A stretch of DNA of 64,000 bases from positions 27,776-91,775 of IMG/VR virus record IMGVR_UViG_3300006802_000077; one strand, given 5' to 3'. The notes beneath the pieces are model-generated. The model was not told where the DNA came from, ran no database searches, and was given only the letters and a program-made list of their open reading frames with translations. Position numbers and translations under genes: made by a program. Origin of the DNA: a virus. Below are positions 1 through 10,131 of this stretch, in pieces; the first letter of the stretch is position 1; every line of letters begins with the position of its first letter.

Positions 1-2
1 GT

Positions 3-833
3 ATTCCTGGTGGAACTTACATTACCTCTGTTGATTCTTTAACGAAAACAGTTAATCTTTCAATGGCAACATATTCTGCTGGCGGTGGCAGCACATCTGG
101 AAATACAATATTCATTACACCAAGATTTTTCATTGAAGGTGATGGCACAGGTTGTGAAATAGAACCAATATCTAATACCTTAAACTTTTCATCTACAATA
201 GCTTCTATAAATGTAATAAGTTTTGGTACTGGTTATACGAGAGCAAATGTTGTTACTTCTGGCGCCGGCACAAATTTTTCTGCCAGAGTTATAACTGGTC
301 CTAAATTTGGTCATGCATATAATCCTGCAAAAGAATTAAATGCAAATAATGTTATGGTCAGAGTTAGAGTAGGAGAATTAGATTCTACTGAAGGTGGATT
401 AATTAGAGATGATACTTCTTTTAGACAAATAGGAATGGTAAGGAATCCATATAAATATGGACAAACAGTTACAACAAATAATGAAAATTCTAATACGGTA
501 ATTTCTCAAACAACTGATTTGACTGTAGTTTCTGGTTCCGTTTATACACAAAATGAAATTGTTTATCAAGGAACAGATTTGGCCAATGCTACATTTTCTG
601 GTTTCTTACAATCGGAAGAAAGTAATGTTTTAAAAATTACTAGAGTAAAAGGAACTCCAGCAATAGGAACAGCTGTTGTTGGAGAAACATCAGGTACTTC
701 CAGGTCTTTACTTTCTATTAAAAATCCAGAGTTTGAACCTTATTCTGGTGCTGTGATATATATGGAAAATAATGAGAAAGTGGAAAGAACAGAAGGTCAA
801 TCAGAAATAATAAAATTTGTCGTTAGATTTTAG
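3..833 (+). CDS. 8: Baseplate wedge protein gp8-like, 5'-truncated
   Basis: The frame is open from the first bases of the window, so the ATG at 63 is internal and the gene starts upstream. The visible C-terminal part is rich in Gly, Thr and Asn, and ends with a segment (YSGAVIYMENN, then IKFVVRF) typical of the C-terminus of gp8-type baseplate wedge proteins in cyanophage-like T4 relatives. A VYQG module (EIVYQGTDLANAT) lies near residue 185 of the visible part and recurs in gp14. It lies directly before the DUF4815 baseplate gene. The gp8 assignment rests on recalled family resemblance and position; another baseplate wedge protein is possible. Confidence 0.6.
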   Translation: MPGGTYITSVDSLTKTVNLSMATYSAGGGSTSGNTIFITPRFFIEGDGTGCEIEPISNTLNFSSTIASINVISFGTGYTRANVVTSGAGTNFSARVITGPKFGHAYNPAKELNANNVMVRVRVGELDSTEGGLIRDDTSFRQIGMVRNPYKYGQTVTTNNENSNTVISQTTDLTVVSGSVYTQNEIVYQGTDLANATFSGFLQSEESNVLKITRVKGTPAIGTAVVGETSGTSRSLLSIKNPEFEPYSGAVIYMENNEKVERTEGQSEIIKFVVRF

Positions 834-841
834 GAAAAAAT

Positions 842-3800
842 ATGGCACTTGTACAAAACTTTAATGTAAATCCTTATTACGATGATTATGACGAAGATAA
901 AAAATTTCTTCGTATGTTGTTTCGTCCAGGTTATTCTGTTCAAGCAAGAGAACTAACTCAATTACAAACTATTTTACAAAAACAAGTAGAAAGATTTGGT
1001 AATCACATTTTCACAAGCGGTTCAACAGTTTCAGGCGCAGAAATTCAAATTTCAACCAGTCGTGTTTATCATAAATTAGAAACAACAACCAGTGCCGGGA
1101 ATGCTATTGATGTCAATAACTTTCTAGGTAAAACAATAGGAAATGCTCATGCTTTGGCTTCTGGTGGAGGTTTAGGTAAAGTAATTGCTGTTTTTGAAGC
1201 AGAAGGCTCCGACCCTCCCACAATTATTGTTTCCTACACTACAGGTTTAGAATTGGTTGATGGTGAAACATTCTTCACAATCGATGATGATTTATTTGAA
1301 GCACGTTTAGTTTCTTCAAGCTCTTCTGGTAAATGTTCTGTCTGTCAAGTTGGTGAAGGAATTCTTTACATTGAAGGTTTTTTTGTTAAAATTAATCCTC
1401 AAACATTAGTACTAGACAAATATACTAATGATAGTACATATCGTGTTGGTATTCAATATGATGAGTACATAGTTGATTCTGCTTCAGACACATCACTTTT
1501 AGACCCGGCTCTAAACGCTTCAAATTATCAAGCTCCTGGTGCAAACAGATATAAAGTTGAATTAACTTTAGCAAAAAGATTAATTAATTCTACAGATGAT
1601 ACGAAGTTTTTTGAGTTTAAAAGAATTATAAATGGTGAAACTACCAAAACAAGAGATAGTACAATTTATTCAGACCTATTGAATTATATGGCTGAAAGAA
1701 CTTATGATGAATCTGGTAATTATACAGTAAATCCATTTAAAATTTATTTAAAAGACCATGTTCCTGCAATTGGAGGAACTTCTGATGAAACCAAATTTAC
1801 AGCAAAATTGAGTGAAGGTCATGCATACGTTAGAGGATATTCTGTTGGTAAAAAATCTTCAACAAATTTGACTATAGATAAAGCAAGAGATGTTCAATCT
1901 GTACAGAATTATAATATTAATACACCTTATGGAAATTATTTAACTGTTGCTAATACAAAAGGTTTATTTGATATTAGTGAAATGGCTACATATGATTTAC
2001 ATATTGTTCAGCCTCAACAACTAGAATTAGCAAATACGAGAACTTATGAAAATTCAAAAATTGGAACAACTCGTATTAGAGAAATTGAATATGATTCTGC
2101 TGTTGATACTACTAATGGTGAAACACACAAACACCGCCTATATCTATTTGACACGAGATTTATTCCATTTACAGGAAATCCAGTTGCAGCAACAACAAAT
2201 TCAATAACACTACCGCTAAATGGTTATTCTTCTGCTGTTACTAATGCATATGTTGGTGCTACAATAAGAATTTCTGCCGGTACCGGTGCTGATAATGTAA
2301 AACACACCATTACTTCATATGCACCAGTAACAAGAATAGCAACAATTGAAGATAACTTTTCAACAACACCAACTTCAGGTTCAACATTTGTTATTGATTA
2401 TAATATTAAAGATATTGAATCAGTAGCTAAAATAAATGCTGCTGTTAAAATTATTAGTTCTGCTAATGTTGCTAATGCTAATAAAGTTGATTCTTTAGCT
2501 TCTGGAGATACTTTTTATTCTGAAACGGATGGTAAAGGTTTGGTCTTTAGAGTTCCTCAAAGTTTTGTTGAATTTGGAATGACAGATAAACAGTTCAGAG
2601 GAAAATATGTTTGGAAAAACGTACAAGTTACTTCTGGTCTTGCCTCAATATCAACAGGTTCAATATCAGCAACAAATTTGACAAACAGAGCTTTTGTTGG
2701 TACCGGTGGTTTATCGGATTCTGTAAAAAGAGAACATTTTATTGTGACCGCAAATACAATGGGTGCAGCTACAGCATTTACAAATGGTGAATTGATTCCA
2801 ATGGATAGTTCACTAACAAGAAATATTAGTGTTAGTCCGTCAACAACTGCATCATTTAATTTTAACACCTCTCAAAACTTTACTGTTGATATTGTAGCTA
2901 CTGTTGATTTTAACTCGGCAGAACAGAAAACAAAAACACTTGTTACTGCCAATACAACAGTTGTTGGACCAGGAACTTCTTATTCTGTAGGAGGTTCAAC
3001 TGTTTATCCTGACGATGGACAAATAGCAATACCCACACCAAATAAAATTCCAGGAAGTTCAGACAGTTTGTATACATCTGATATTTTTAAATTGGAAGGA
3101 AAATTTCAAGAAGAATATGGATATTTTTCCACAATTACAGGCGGAATTACAAAACGCAGTTCATTTAGAGTTATCGATTCTTTAAATATATCTAATCCAG
3201 TTTCAAATGCAGATTTGTCTGACACTTCTAAAGACATTACAGATAGATATATTTTAAATGATGGTCAAAGAGATGAATATTATGACCACGGTTCAATTAC
3301 ATTGAGACCTGGTTTTCCTCCACCAACAGGACAAATATTGGTATTATTTAATTATTTTGACCACGGTAGTGGTACAACAGGTTATTTTAATTTAGATTCC
3401 TATAATCAAAACACTTCTTTAGATTCAGTAGAATCAGTAAGATACGCTAAGATTCCTTTGTTTAGAAGTCCAACTTCAGGAAAAACATACAAGTTAAGAG
3501 ATTGTATTGATTTTAGACCTAGAAGAACAGATAGAGACACAAGTATACCTAATTTCGAATTGACTGGTATATCTATACCCAAGTCTGGTGAATCTTTGGA
3601 TTGTGATTATTCTTATTATTTACCTAGAATAGACAGAATCGTTATTCGAGATGATTTGAAATTTGATGTTATTAGAGGAATACCTGCTATAACTCCTCAA
3701 ACACCAAACGAGCCACCAAACGCAATGACATTGTATACGTTGAGTGTTTTTCCATTTACATTTTTTCCAACAGTTGATACTCAAGTTAAATATGTCGAAA

Positions 3801-6103
3801 ATAAACGATATACGATGCGTGACATTGGTAAGTTAGAAAAGCGTATTAGTAATTTGGAATATTATACATCTTTAAATACTTTAGAAAAATCTACTCAAGA
3901 CTTAACGGTTTTGGATAGTAACGGATTAGAAAGATTTAAAAATGGTATTTTAGTTGATGCTTTTAGAGGACACCAAGTTGGTGACGTTACTAATTTAGAT
4001 TACAAATGTTCAATTAATGCTAAAGGTGGAGAATTAAGGCCTTCGTTTACACAAAAAGGTTATAATTTTCAAGTCAATACTTCAATAAGTACTGTAACGA
4101 CACATTCTGGTGTTATTTCTTCACCAGCTTACACAATTCAACCTTTAATAGAACAGAATATAGCCTCAAAGAGTTTATCTGTTAATCCTTTCACACTCAA
4201 TAATTATATTGGCACAATTAAATTTTGGCCTGCTGGAGATTTTTGGATTGATACAGAGACTAGGCCAGATGTTTTAATTAATTTAGATGGCGAAAATGAT
4301 GCTTGGGAAGCAATTGGTGCTGCATTTGAAGATTTACGGCCAGCTGGTTTTGAACAGAATTGGGATCCTTGGAGTGCAAATTTTGCTGGTAAATATCAAG
4401 AAGACACCGTAACTACAACACAAGATTATTCAGAAGGTTATTTAGATTATCAAGACACAATTGAAACTACTTATGGTATTCAATATTATTCTAGAGAAAG
4501 AACTGGTACACAAAACACTATTGTTCCCGAAAGAGTATATGCTGATATTGGTAGAAGGCAAGTAGATTTGAGTGTCATACCTTATATTAGAGAACAATAC
4601 ATTTACGCTAAAGTTACTGGATTAAAACCTAACATTTATCATTACATTTATGGTGAACAAGGTGATGATGATGACACAAAATATTTTGAACATCCTTCGG
4701 TTGCTTGGTTATATGATGTTAATGGTATTTTTAATGATAAGTATGGAATTTTTGAAGAAGTGACATCCAGTAGTGGAGGAACGGCAAGGGTCATGAAAGC
4801 TTCAACAAGAAGTTGGTCATTGGAAAGTCCATTCATATATCTTTCTGATGTTAGGGGTGATTGGAATCTAAATGACACAATTACTGGTTCTGTTAGTGGA
4901 AGTACTGCAAAAATTGATGTTATGTTTTGGAATAATGGTAACGTCATTTCTTCTGGTGCTAACACATTAGAGATGGGTTCAGGTGCTCCATACGATGACC
5001 TTTATGTTGATGTTCCAGCCGAATATGCAGGATTAACATTCAATTCTGGTTCCAAAACTTTAGAAGATGCAAAAACCGTTAATGAATTTTATAACGTAAG
5101 AATTATTTCGGGTACAGGTATTGGTCAACAAAGAACAATTACTGCATATAATGGAACAACAAAAGTTGCGACATTAGATTCCAATTGGGATGTTCAACCT
5201 GATAGCACTTCTAGATGGTCGGTCGGTAGATTGCAATCGGATGACCACGGTGAATGCCACGGCAGATGGTTTTTACCAAATTATTCACCCACAACATATG
5301 ATAACGGTAGACGATATTTAACAGGAACTAGATTAATCAGATTCACAGATTCTTATTTAAATAATCCTTTAGCTTGTTCATCTATGGCAGAAGAAAATTG
5401 GATTGCTCAAGGTGTTTTGAATACTGTTGAAAATGTAACAGTTTCTGTTCGTGTACCAACAATTGTACCTGTGCAAATTTATGACCTGGAAGAAAATTAT
5501 ACATACGAATCTTCGGTTGTTGATACTGAAGTTGTGGGTACAGTTTTAGTTAAAGATCGTACTCCGCCGCCTCCATCAGCAGGTAGTGGATGTAAAATTA
5601 TCTGTGCTCAAATGTCCGATTTAGGATTTTTCTCGCCTGAAATCAATGATGCGGACCAAAGATTTGGCAGAAGATTACAAAGAAGATTTCCAAGAATTTA
5701 TAATGGATACGTTTATTGGGCAAAAACTATTGTTGATTGGAACAAAGGAAAAGGTCCAAATCTGTATCTTTGGGACATGAAAGATAATGGTGAAATGCAA
5801 AAAAATATTTCTTTGTATATGACACAGGAGTTAGCAAGACCTTGGTCGCAAGAAATGGCCAAATTGGAAGGAGTTAAAACAAACACCTCGATTACAGGTA
5901 AATTTATATTCTGGTTTGGTTTCTTAATCTCTGCTCTTGTCGGTTTATTTAAGCCTGATATAACAAAATCGGATTCTAAACTAAAAGGTTATACAATTTT
6001 GACCATTATGTTGACAATGTTTACCGCAATTAAATTTGTCAAGTTAATCGGTAAACCATTTGGTTTTTTAAAAAATTTAAAACAAAAATTAATTAGGAAT
6101 TAA
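842..6103 (+). CDS. DUF4815-family baseplate/tail structural protein, 1753 aa
   Basis: The N-terminus (FNVNPYYDDYDEDKKF, then FRPGYSVQARELTQLQ) is the DUF4815 signature of large virion proteins in T4-like phages of aquatic bacteria. The body is beta-rich with many Gly/Ser/Thr repeats. The end is unusual: two hydrophobic segments at about residues 1688-1703 and 1717-1733, followed by a Lys-rich tail, look like a membrane hairpin. An AGGAAAAAA ribosome site precedes the ATG. It is translated in tandem with the next gene, which carries the domain often found at the end of such proteins. A baseplate location is inferred from family and position; the exact T4 equivalent is unclear. Confidence 0.75.
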   Translation: MALVQNFNVNPYYDDYDEDKKFLRMLFRPGYSVQARELTQLQTILQKQVERFGNHIFTSGSTVSGAEIQISTSRVYHKLETTTSAGNAIDVNNFLGKTIGNAHALASGGGLGKVIAVFEAEGSDPPTIIVSYTTGLELVDGETFFTIDDDLFEARLVSSSSSGKCSVCQVGEGILYIEGFFVKINPQTLVLDKYTNDSTYRVGIQYDEYIVDSASDTSLLDPALNASNYQAPGANRYKVELTLAKRLINSTDDTKFFEFKRIINGETTKTRDSTIYSDLLNYMAERTYDESGNYTVNPFKIYLKDHVPAIGGTSDETKFTAKLSEGHAYVRGYSVGKKSSTNLTIDKARDVQSVQNYNINTPYGNYLTVANTKGLFDISEMATYDLHIVQPQQLELANTRTYENSKIGTTRIREIEYDSAVDTTNGETHKHRLYLFDTRFIPFTGNPVAATTNSITLPLNGYSSAVTNAYVGATIRISAGTGADNVKHTITSYAPVTRIATIEDNFSTTPTSGSTFVIDYNIKDIESVAKINAAVKIISSANVANANKVDSLASGDTFYSETDGKGLVFRVPQSFVEFGMTDKQFRGKYVWKNVQVTSGLASISTGSISATNLTNRAFVGTGGLSDSVKREHFIVTANTMGAATAFTNGELIPMDSSLTRNISVSPSTTASFNFNTSQNFTVDIVATVDFNSAEQKTKTLVTANTTVVGPGTSYSVGGSTVYPDDGQIAIPTPNKIPGSSDSLYTSDIFKLEGKFQEEYGYFSTITGGITKRSSFRVIDSLNISNPVSNADLSDTSKDITDRYILNDGQRDEYYDHGSITLRPGFPPPTGQILVLFNYFDHGSGTTGYFNLDSYNQNTSLDSVESVRYAKIPLFRSPTSGKTYKLRDCIDFRPRRTDRDTSIPNFELTGISIPKSGESLDCDYSYYLPRIDRIVIRDDLKFDVIRGIPAITPQTPNEPPNAMTLYTLSVFPFTFFPTVDTQVKYVENKRYTMRDIGKLEKRISNLEYYTSLNTLEKSTQDLTVLDSNGLERFKNGILVDAFRGHQVGDVTNLDYKCSINAKGGELRPSFTQKGYNFQVNTSISTVTTHSGVISSPAYTIQPLIEQNIASKSLSVNPFTLNNYIGTIKFWPAGDFWIDTETRPDVLINLDGENDAWEAIGAAFEDLRPAGFEQNWDPWSANFAGKYQEDTVTTTQDYSEGYLDYQDTIETTYGIQYYSRERTGTQNTIVPERVYADIGRRQVDLSVIPYIREQYIYAKVTGLKPNIYHYIYGEQGDDDDTKYFEHPSVAWLYDVNGIFNDKYGIFEEVTSSSGGTARVMKASTRSWSLESPFIYLSDVRGDWNLNDTITGSVSGSTAKIDVMFWNNGNVISSGANTLEMGSGAPYDDLYVDVPAEYAGLTFNSGSKTLEDAKTVNEFYNVRIISGTGIGQQRTITAYNGTTKVATLDSNWDVQPDSTSRWSVGRLQSDDHGECHGRWFLPNYSPTTYDNGRRYLTGTRLIRFTDSYLNNPLACSSMAEENWIAQGVLNTVENVTVSVRVPTIVPVQIYDLEENYTYESSVVDTEVVGTVLVKDRTPPPPSAGSGCKIICAQMSDLGFFSPEINDADQRFGRRLQRRFPRIYNGYVYWAKTIVDWNKGKGPNLYLWDMKDNGEMQKNISLYMTQELARPWSQEMAKLEGVKTNTSITGKFIFWFGFLISALVGLFKPDITKSDSKLKGYTILTIMLTMFTAIKFVKLIGKPFGFLKNLKQKLIRN

Positions 6104-6104
6104 T

Positions 6105-7640
6105 ATGGCCGGATTTATTGACCCAGTAGCGCAAACATTTTTTGTTGATGCAGGACTTCATCGTAAAGGTGTTTATGTGCATAGTGTTGATTTGGTGTTT
6201 TATAGAAAAGACACCACAACTTATCAACCTTTTAAACTACAATTAAGACCTACAGTTAATGGTTATCCACATTCTTCTATGATACACAGTAGTGCTTCTT
6301 TAGGTGAAGTTTCTTTGTTGCCTGAAGATATTAATATCGTAGATTTGGAGACTACAGTTCCCGATTTGAATAATTCGAATCATTATACTAGATTTGTATT
6401 TGGAGCTCCTGTACACTTATTACCTGGTGAACACGCTATAGTGATGTATACAAATTCAGATAATTATTCGGTGTATGTTTCCGAAATTGGAGATGTTAGA
6501 TTAGGCGATACAACAGGAAGAAGAATTGATAAACAGCCTTATGTTGGTTCTTTTTTCAAATCCCAAAACGGTTCAACGTATACAGCTTCACAAGAAATTG
6601 ACTTAATGTTTAGAGTTAATTTTTGTCAATTTTCAAATGTTCAAAAAGTTCTTTATGCTGACAATGTTTTTCCAGAAGCTAATTTAGAATATGATATTGT
6701 AAAATTAACTTCACGAGATTTAAGTTTTCAAAATACCAGTATAAGTTATTCTTATTTGGGTACATCAAATACAACTTTGACATTAGGTTCCACTTACGAT
6801 GATATCATTTTAGAAAAAGATGATTATTTAAATGAACGTAATATAGTATTAAATGACAAGCTTTCATTTCGAATTAAAGCTTTAATGAGTACAGAAGACC
6901 CAGATGTTGCTCCAATTGTTGATGTTGAAGGATTAGGACTCATTTCAACAAAATATCATATCAATGATTGTGGATTGCAAGCGTCTAATTTTTCCATTAC
7001 AAATCCTGGTTCTGGTTATTCAGCTAATGTTAATTTAACTATTACAGGTTTAAATGGCCAAGGTTCTGGAGCTGTTGCTAAAGGTGTATACAATTCCGTA
7101 ACAGGAAAAATTGATAGTGTTGAAGTAACCAATCCTGGAAGTGGATATGTTGATGGTATAACAGTAACTCCGGCATCAGGTTCTGCTACGTTTTATATTG
7201 AATCAGAATTAGATAATAAAGGTGGCCCAGCTTTGGCTAGATACATTACAAGAAATGTAACTTTAAATGATGGTTTTGATGCTAATTATATTAGAGTTAT
7301 ATTAGATGGTTATCAACCTCAAGACTCTACAATAGAAGTGTATTATAGAGTTTTAGCTGATGAGGATCCAACATTTTTTACAGATAGACCTTATGTTAGA
7401 ATGAGAAATGTTCAACAAGGCAATGAAAATTTATTAAATTCTACAAGAGCTTCTATTCCAGGACAATTTATAGAATATCTGTTTATACCTGAAACCGATG
7501 ACACTTCTTATATTAGTAATCAAAATGGTATTTTATATAATACATTCAAAACATTTTCTATTAAAATTGTTATGAGAACTGCAAATCCTGCTCGAACTCC
7601 TATAATTAAAAACTTGAGAGTATTGGCATTAGCACCATGA
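6105..7640 (+). CDS. Virion structural protein, partner of the DUF4815 protein
   Basis: The N-terminus (FIDPVAQTFFVDAG, then a segment with KLQLRPTVNGYP) resembles the C-terminal region of large DUF4815-type tail proteins, in which this block is often part of the same chain. Here it is a separate 511-residue gene starting one base after the previous stop. Residues about 300-365 hold two NPGSGY-type beta motifs, in the style of beta-helical fibre domains. The C-terminal part (YFTDRPYVRM-like region to VLALAP) is a likely jelly-roll or beta-sandwich. Role inferred: baseplate periphery or fibre attachment. No enzymatic motif seen. Confidence 0.65.
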   Translation: MAGFIDPVAQTFFVDAGLHRKGVYVHSVDLVFYRKDTTTYQPFKLQLRPTVNGYPHSSMIHSSASLGEVSLLPEDINIVDLETTVPDLNNSNHYTRFVFGAPVHLLPGEHAIVMYTNSDNYSVYVSEIGDVRLGDTTGRRIDKQPYVGSFFKSQNGSTYTASQEIDLMFRVNFCQFSNVQKVLYADNVFPEANLEYDIVKLTSRDLSFQNTSISYSYLGTSNTTLTLGSTYDDIILEKDDYLNERNIVLNDKLSFRIKALMSTEDPDVAPIVDVEGLGLISTKYHINDCGLQASNFSITNPGSGYSANVNLTITGLNGQGSGAVAKGVYNSVTGKIDSVEVTNPGSGYVDGITVTPASGSATFYIESELDNKGGPALARYITRNVTLNDGFDANYIRVILDGYQPQDSTIEVYYRVLADEDPTFFTDRPYVRMRNVQQGNENLLNSTRASIPGQFIEYLFIPETDDTSYISNQNGILYNTFKTFSIKIVMRTANPARTPIIKNLRVLALAP

Positions 7641-7879
7641 GTACCGTAGATAATACAATTGTTGTACAAACAGAAGATAAAAATCTTTTAAGAGATACTA
7701 ACTCTAAAGGATTGTTGTTTAATAATAAAGCAGAATTGCAAAAATATCAATCTAGAAAAAACTTTATGGCCAGTATTAAACAAGAGAAAATGCAAGAGAA
7801 TTCTAGAATACAAAAATTAGAAAATGAAATGAGTGAAATTAAAAACTTACTTCTTCAACTAATAGAAAAAGAGAAATAA
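7637..7879 (+). CDS. Small coiled-coil protein in the tail cluster
   Basis: An 80-residue protein whose ATGA start overlaps the stop of the preceding structural gene. It is rich in Lys, Glu, Asn and Gln. The last 35 residues (KMQENSRIQKLENEMSEIKN and on) have heptad-like spacing of Leu/Ile, so a short coiled coil is likely. No family recognised. Tight coupling to tail genes on both sides suggests a minor tail component or an assembly factor, but this is inference. Confidence 0.6.
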   Translation: MSTVDNTIVVQTEDKNLLRDTNSKGLLFNNKAELQKYQSRKNFMASIKQEKMQENSRIQKLENEMSEIKNLLLQLIEKEK

Positions 7880-8209
7880 ATGGCCGGATATTCAGAACTT
7901 ACGATAGAACAAGGAGCCACGTTTTCTACTGATATCACAATAAGTGAACCATCAGGAGACCCTATAAATTTGTCTGATTACACAGCTTCTTCTCAAATGA
8001 GAAAATCTTATTATTCAAATACTGCGGTTTCTTTAAACGCAACAGTTTCAAACCCCACTTCTGGAATAGTTACAATTGGATTAACTGCGGCTCAATCGGC
8101 AAATGTTAATCCAGGAAGATATGTTTATGATGTAATTATTACTCGAAATTCTAATGTTACCAGAGTGGTTGAGGGTATTATAACGGTGTTGCCATCAGTA
8201 ACGAGGTAA
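7880..8209 (+). CDS. BppU-like / Ig-fold small virion protein
   Basis: A 109-residue all-beta protein beginning MAGYSELTIEQGATF, with a segment PINLSDYTASSQMRKSY and the closing VVEGIITVLPSVTR. This pattern (an initial ligand-like strand, a DLTGYT-like turn, a terminal strand with V-x-G-x-I-x-V) matches the Ig-like N-terminal domain of phage baseplate upper proteins of the BppU type. Its start follows the upstream stop immediately. Expected role: a small beta domain that docks onto fibre or baseplate proteins. The family match comes from visual pattern only. Confidence 0.55.
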   Translation: MAGYSELTIEQGATFSTDITISEPSGDPINLSDYTASSQMRKSYYSNTAVSLNATVSNPTSGIVTIGLTAAQSANVNPGRYVYDVIITRNSNVTRVVEGIITVLPSVTR

Positions 8210-8212
8210 AAA

Positions 8213-8464
8213 ATGCCTATAAATGTTACAATAAACACGACATCGAACCAACAAGTTCAATTAAAACCGCCTCCGAAGACTCAGGTTACTGTTTCGAACG
8301 CTAGACAACAATATGAACTGAACGATTTAGTTGACGTTGATACGAGTGGTTCCGACAACGGAGAAGTCTTACAGTTCGATTCGGCAAATAATAAATACAT
8401 CATAGCGGAACCAACAAATTTAAACTCAAATAACATTACCAACGTAAATGGCGGTCTTTTTTAA
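8213..8464 (+). CDS. Small hypothetical virion protein
   Basis: An 83-residue protein starting four bases after the previous stop. It has a polar N-terminal half (QVQLKPPPKTQVTV) and a C-terminal half, LNDLVDVDTSGSDNGEVLQF, that resembles the short spacer repeat seen before fibre shafts (LxDVDTSGxxxGxVLxF). It may be a free-standing fragment of a fibre N-terminus or an adaptor. No function can be assigned. Its position between a BppU-like gene and a fibre gene supports a tail role. Confidence 0.5.
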   Translation: MPINVTINTTSNQQVQLKPPPKTQVTVSNARQQYELNDLVDVDTSGSDNGEVLQFDSANNKYIIAEPTNLNSNNITNVNGGLF

Positions 8465-8476
8465 TAGGAAATAAAA

Positions 8477-10108
8477 ATGGCAAACACAGTAATTCAGTTA
8501 AAATGGTCGGAGGTAACAAACACTCCAACAACACTAAATGTCGCTGAACCTGCTTATTCAAATATTTCCAATAAACTGTTTATTGGATTATCAGATTCTA
8601 GTGTAATTGCCATTGGTGGTAAACATTATACAGACATTATTGATGCGGCTACTGCACAAGACACAGGAGATACCTTAGTTTTAAGGGATGCAGATGGTTC
8701 TTTTAGTGCAAATATAATTACTGCTAATGGTATTACCGCTAATATAACCGGTTCAGCAGATTCTCTAACAACACCTAGATGGTTTAATATCAATGGTGAT
8801 GTTGACGATTCAAATACAAGTTTTAATGGCACGGCTAATGTTGACATAACCTTAGAATTAAAGAATACTGGTGTTACTGCTGGTGATTATGGTGGATCTT
8901 CAAACATTCCTGTTTTTAATGTCGATGAAGACGGTCGAATTGTTTCTGCTGCCAATGTTAGTATCACAACATCTTTAGGTATTGCGGCTAATACTGGAAC
9001 CGATAGTATTGCTCTTGCTACCGATACACTCACCTTTGAAGGTTTAGATGGTGTTGTTACTGAAATTGATGCTACTGCAAATAAAGTTAAGTTCAACGTT
9101 GACAGTACAGTTATCAGAACATCTGGCGGACAAACAATTGGTGGTGATTTAGCAATTACAGGTAATCTTGTAATTAGTGGTGAAACAATCACACAAGATG
9201 TATCAACAATAAGAACAGAAGATGCTTTGATAGAAATGGCAGCAAACAATGCTGCTGATGCTGTTGATATTGGTTTCTTTGGTCAATACAATGATGGTGT
9301 TGACAAATATACAGCTTTCTATCGAGATGCTTCCGATTCTGGCAATTACAAATTATTGGTTAATGGCACAGAAAAACCACTTGCGGCTAATACTGTAAAT
9401 GCTACTGCTTTCGCAGTAGGAACTTTGGTTGCAAATATAACTGGAGGAACAGTTTCAGGTTTAACTTCTGACATTTCAGTTTCCGATGGTGGTACTGGCG
9501 CAAGTTCATTTACTGCTGGTCAAATGCTTGTTGGTGATGGAACAAATGCTCTACAGTCATTAGCTAATACAGGCACCGCAGGAACATATGCTAATGCATC
9601 ACACGTTCCTGTAATTACAACAGACGATTATGGTCGTGTTTCTGGTGTGACGCCCACAGCAATTTCTATTGATGCAGCTGCAATTTCTAGTGGCACATTA
9701 CCGATCAGCCGTGGTGGTACAAACCAAACATCATTTACTTCTGACCAATTAGTAACCTTTGATGGTACATCTTTAGCATCTAGAGCAAATGTATCTCAAA
9801 CAGCTACGGGTTTGTTGGGTGAAGCAAATACAATTACTTCTCTTTCTTTCGATGGTATAACTGGTGGTATTACCGCTTATACTTCAGACTTAATATCAAT
9901 TGGTGCCGCTCAAGTTACTTCAGGTACTTTAATTGTTGAAAGAGGAGGTACAGGAGCATCTTCGTTTACTGCTAATGGTGTTGTTATTTCTGGAACTACT
10001 TCAACCAGTGCTCTTAGCACTTTAACTTCATCAACGGAAGGTCATGTTTTACAAATAAATGCGTCAGGATTACCAACATTTGCACATTTGCAAGGTGGAA
10101 CATTCTAA
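8477..10108 (+). CDS. Tail fibre protein with GGTGASSF repeats
   Basis: A 543-residue fibre-like protein. It starts MANTVIQLKWS, an N-terminal pattern also seen at the start of the gene at 10632, so this is probably the virion attachment module. The shaft has three GGTGASSFTA-type repeats (about residues 337, 412 and 494), each followed by a segment such as LVGDGTNALQ, and DxxGRV motifs (DEDGRIVSA, TDDYGRVSG). Such repeats are common in trimeric phage fibres. The protein ends at LQGGTF without an obvious receptor-binding tip or chaperone. An AGGAAATAAAA ribosome site precedes the start. Confidence 0.75.
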   Translation: MANTVIQLKWSEVTNTPTTLNVAEPAYSNISNKLFIGLSDSSVIAIGGKHYTDIIDAATAQDTGDTLVLRDADGSFSANIITANGITANITGSADSLTTPRWFNINGDVDDSNTSFNGTANVDITLELKNTGVTAGDYGGSSNIPVFNVDEDGRIVSAANVSITTSLGIAANTGTDSIALATDTLTFEGLDGVVTEIDATANKVKFNVDSTVIRTSGGQTIGGDLAITGNLVISGETITQDVSTIRTEDALIEMAANNAADAVDIGFFGQYNDGVDKYTAFYRDASDSGNYKLLVNGTEKPLAANTVNATAFAVGTLVANITGGTVSGLTSDISVSDGGTGASSFTAGQMLVGDGTNALQSLANTGTAGTYANASHVPVITTDDYGRVSGVTPTAISIDAAAISSGTLPISRGGTNQTSFTSDQLVTFDGTSLASRANVSQTATGLLGEANTITSLSFDGITGGITAYTSDLISIGAAQVTSGTLIVERGGTGASSFTANGVVISGTTSTSALSTLTSSTEGHVLQINASGLPTFAHLQGGTF

Positions 10109-10131
10109 ATTTAAAATGAAAAGGAAATATT

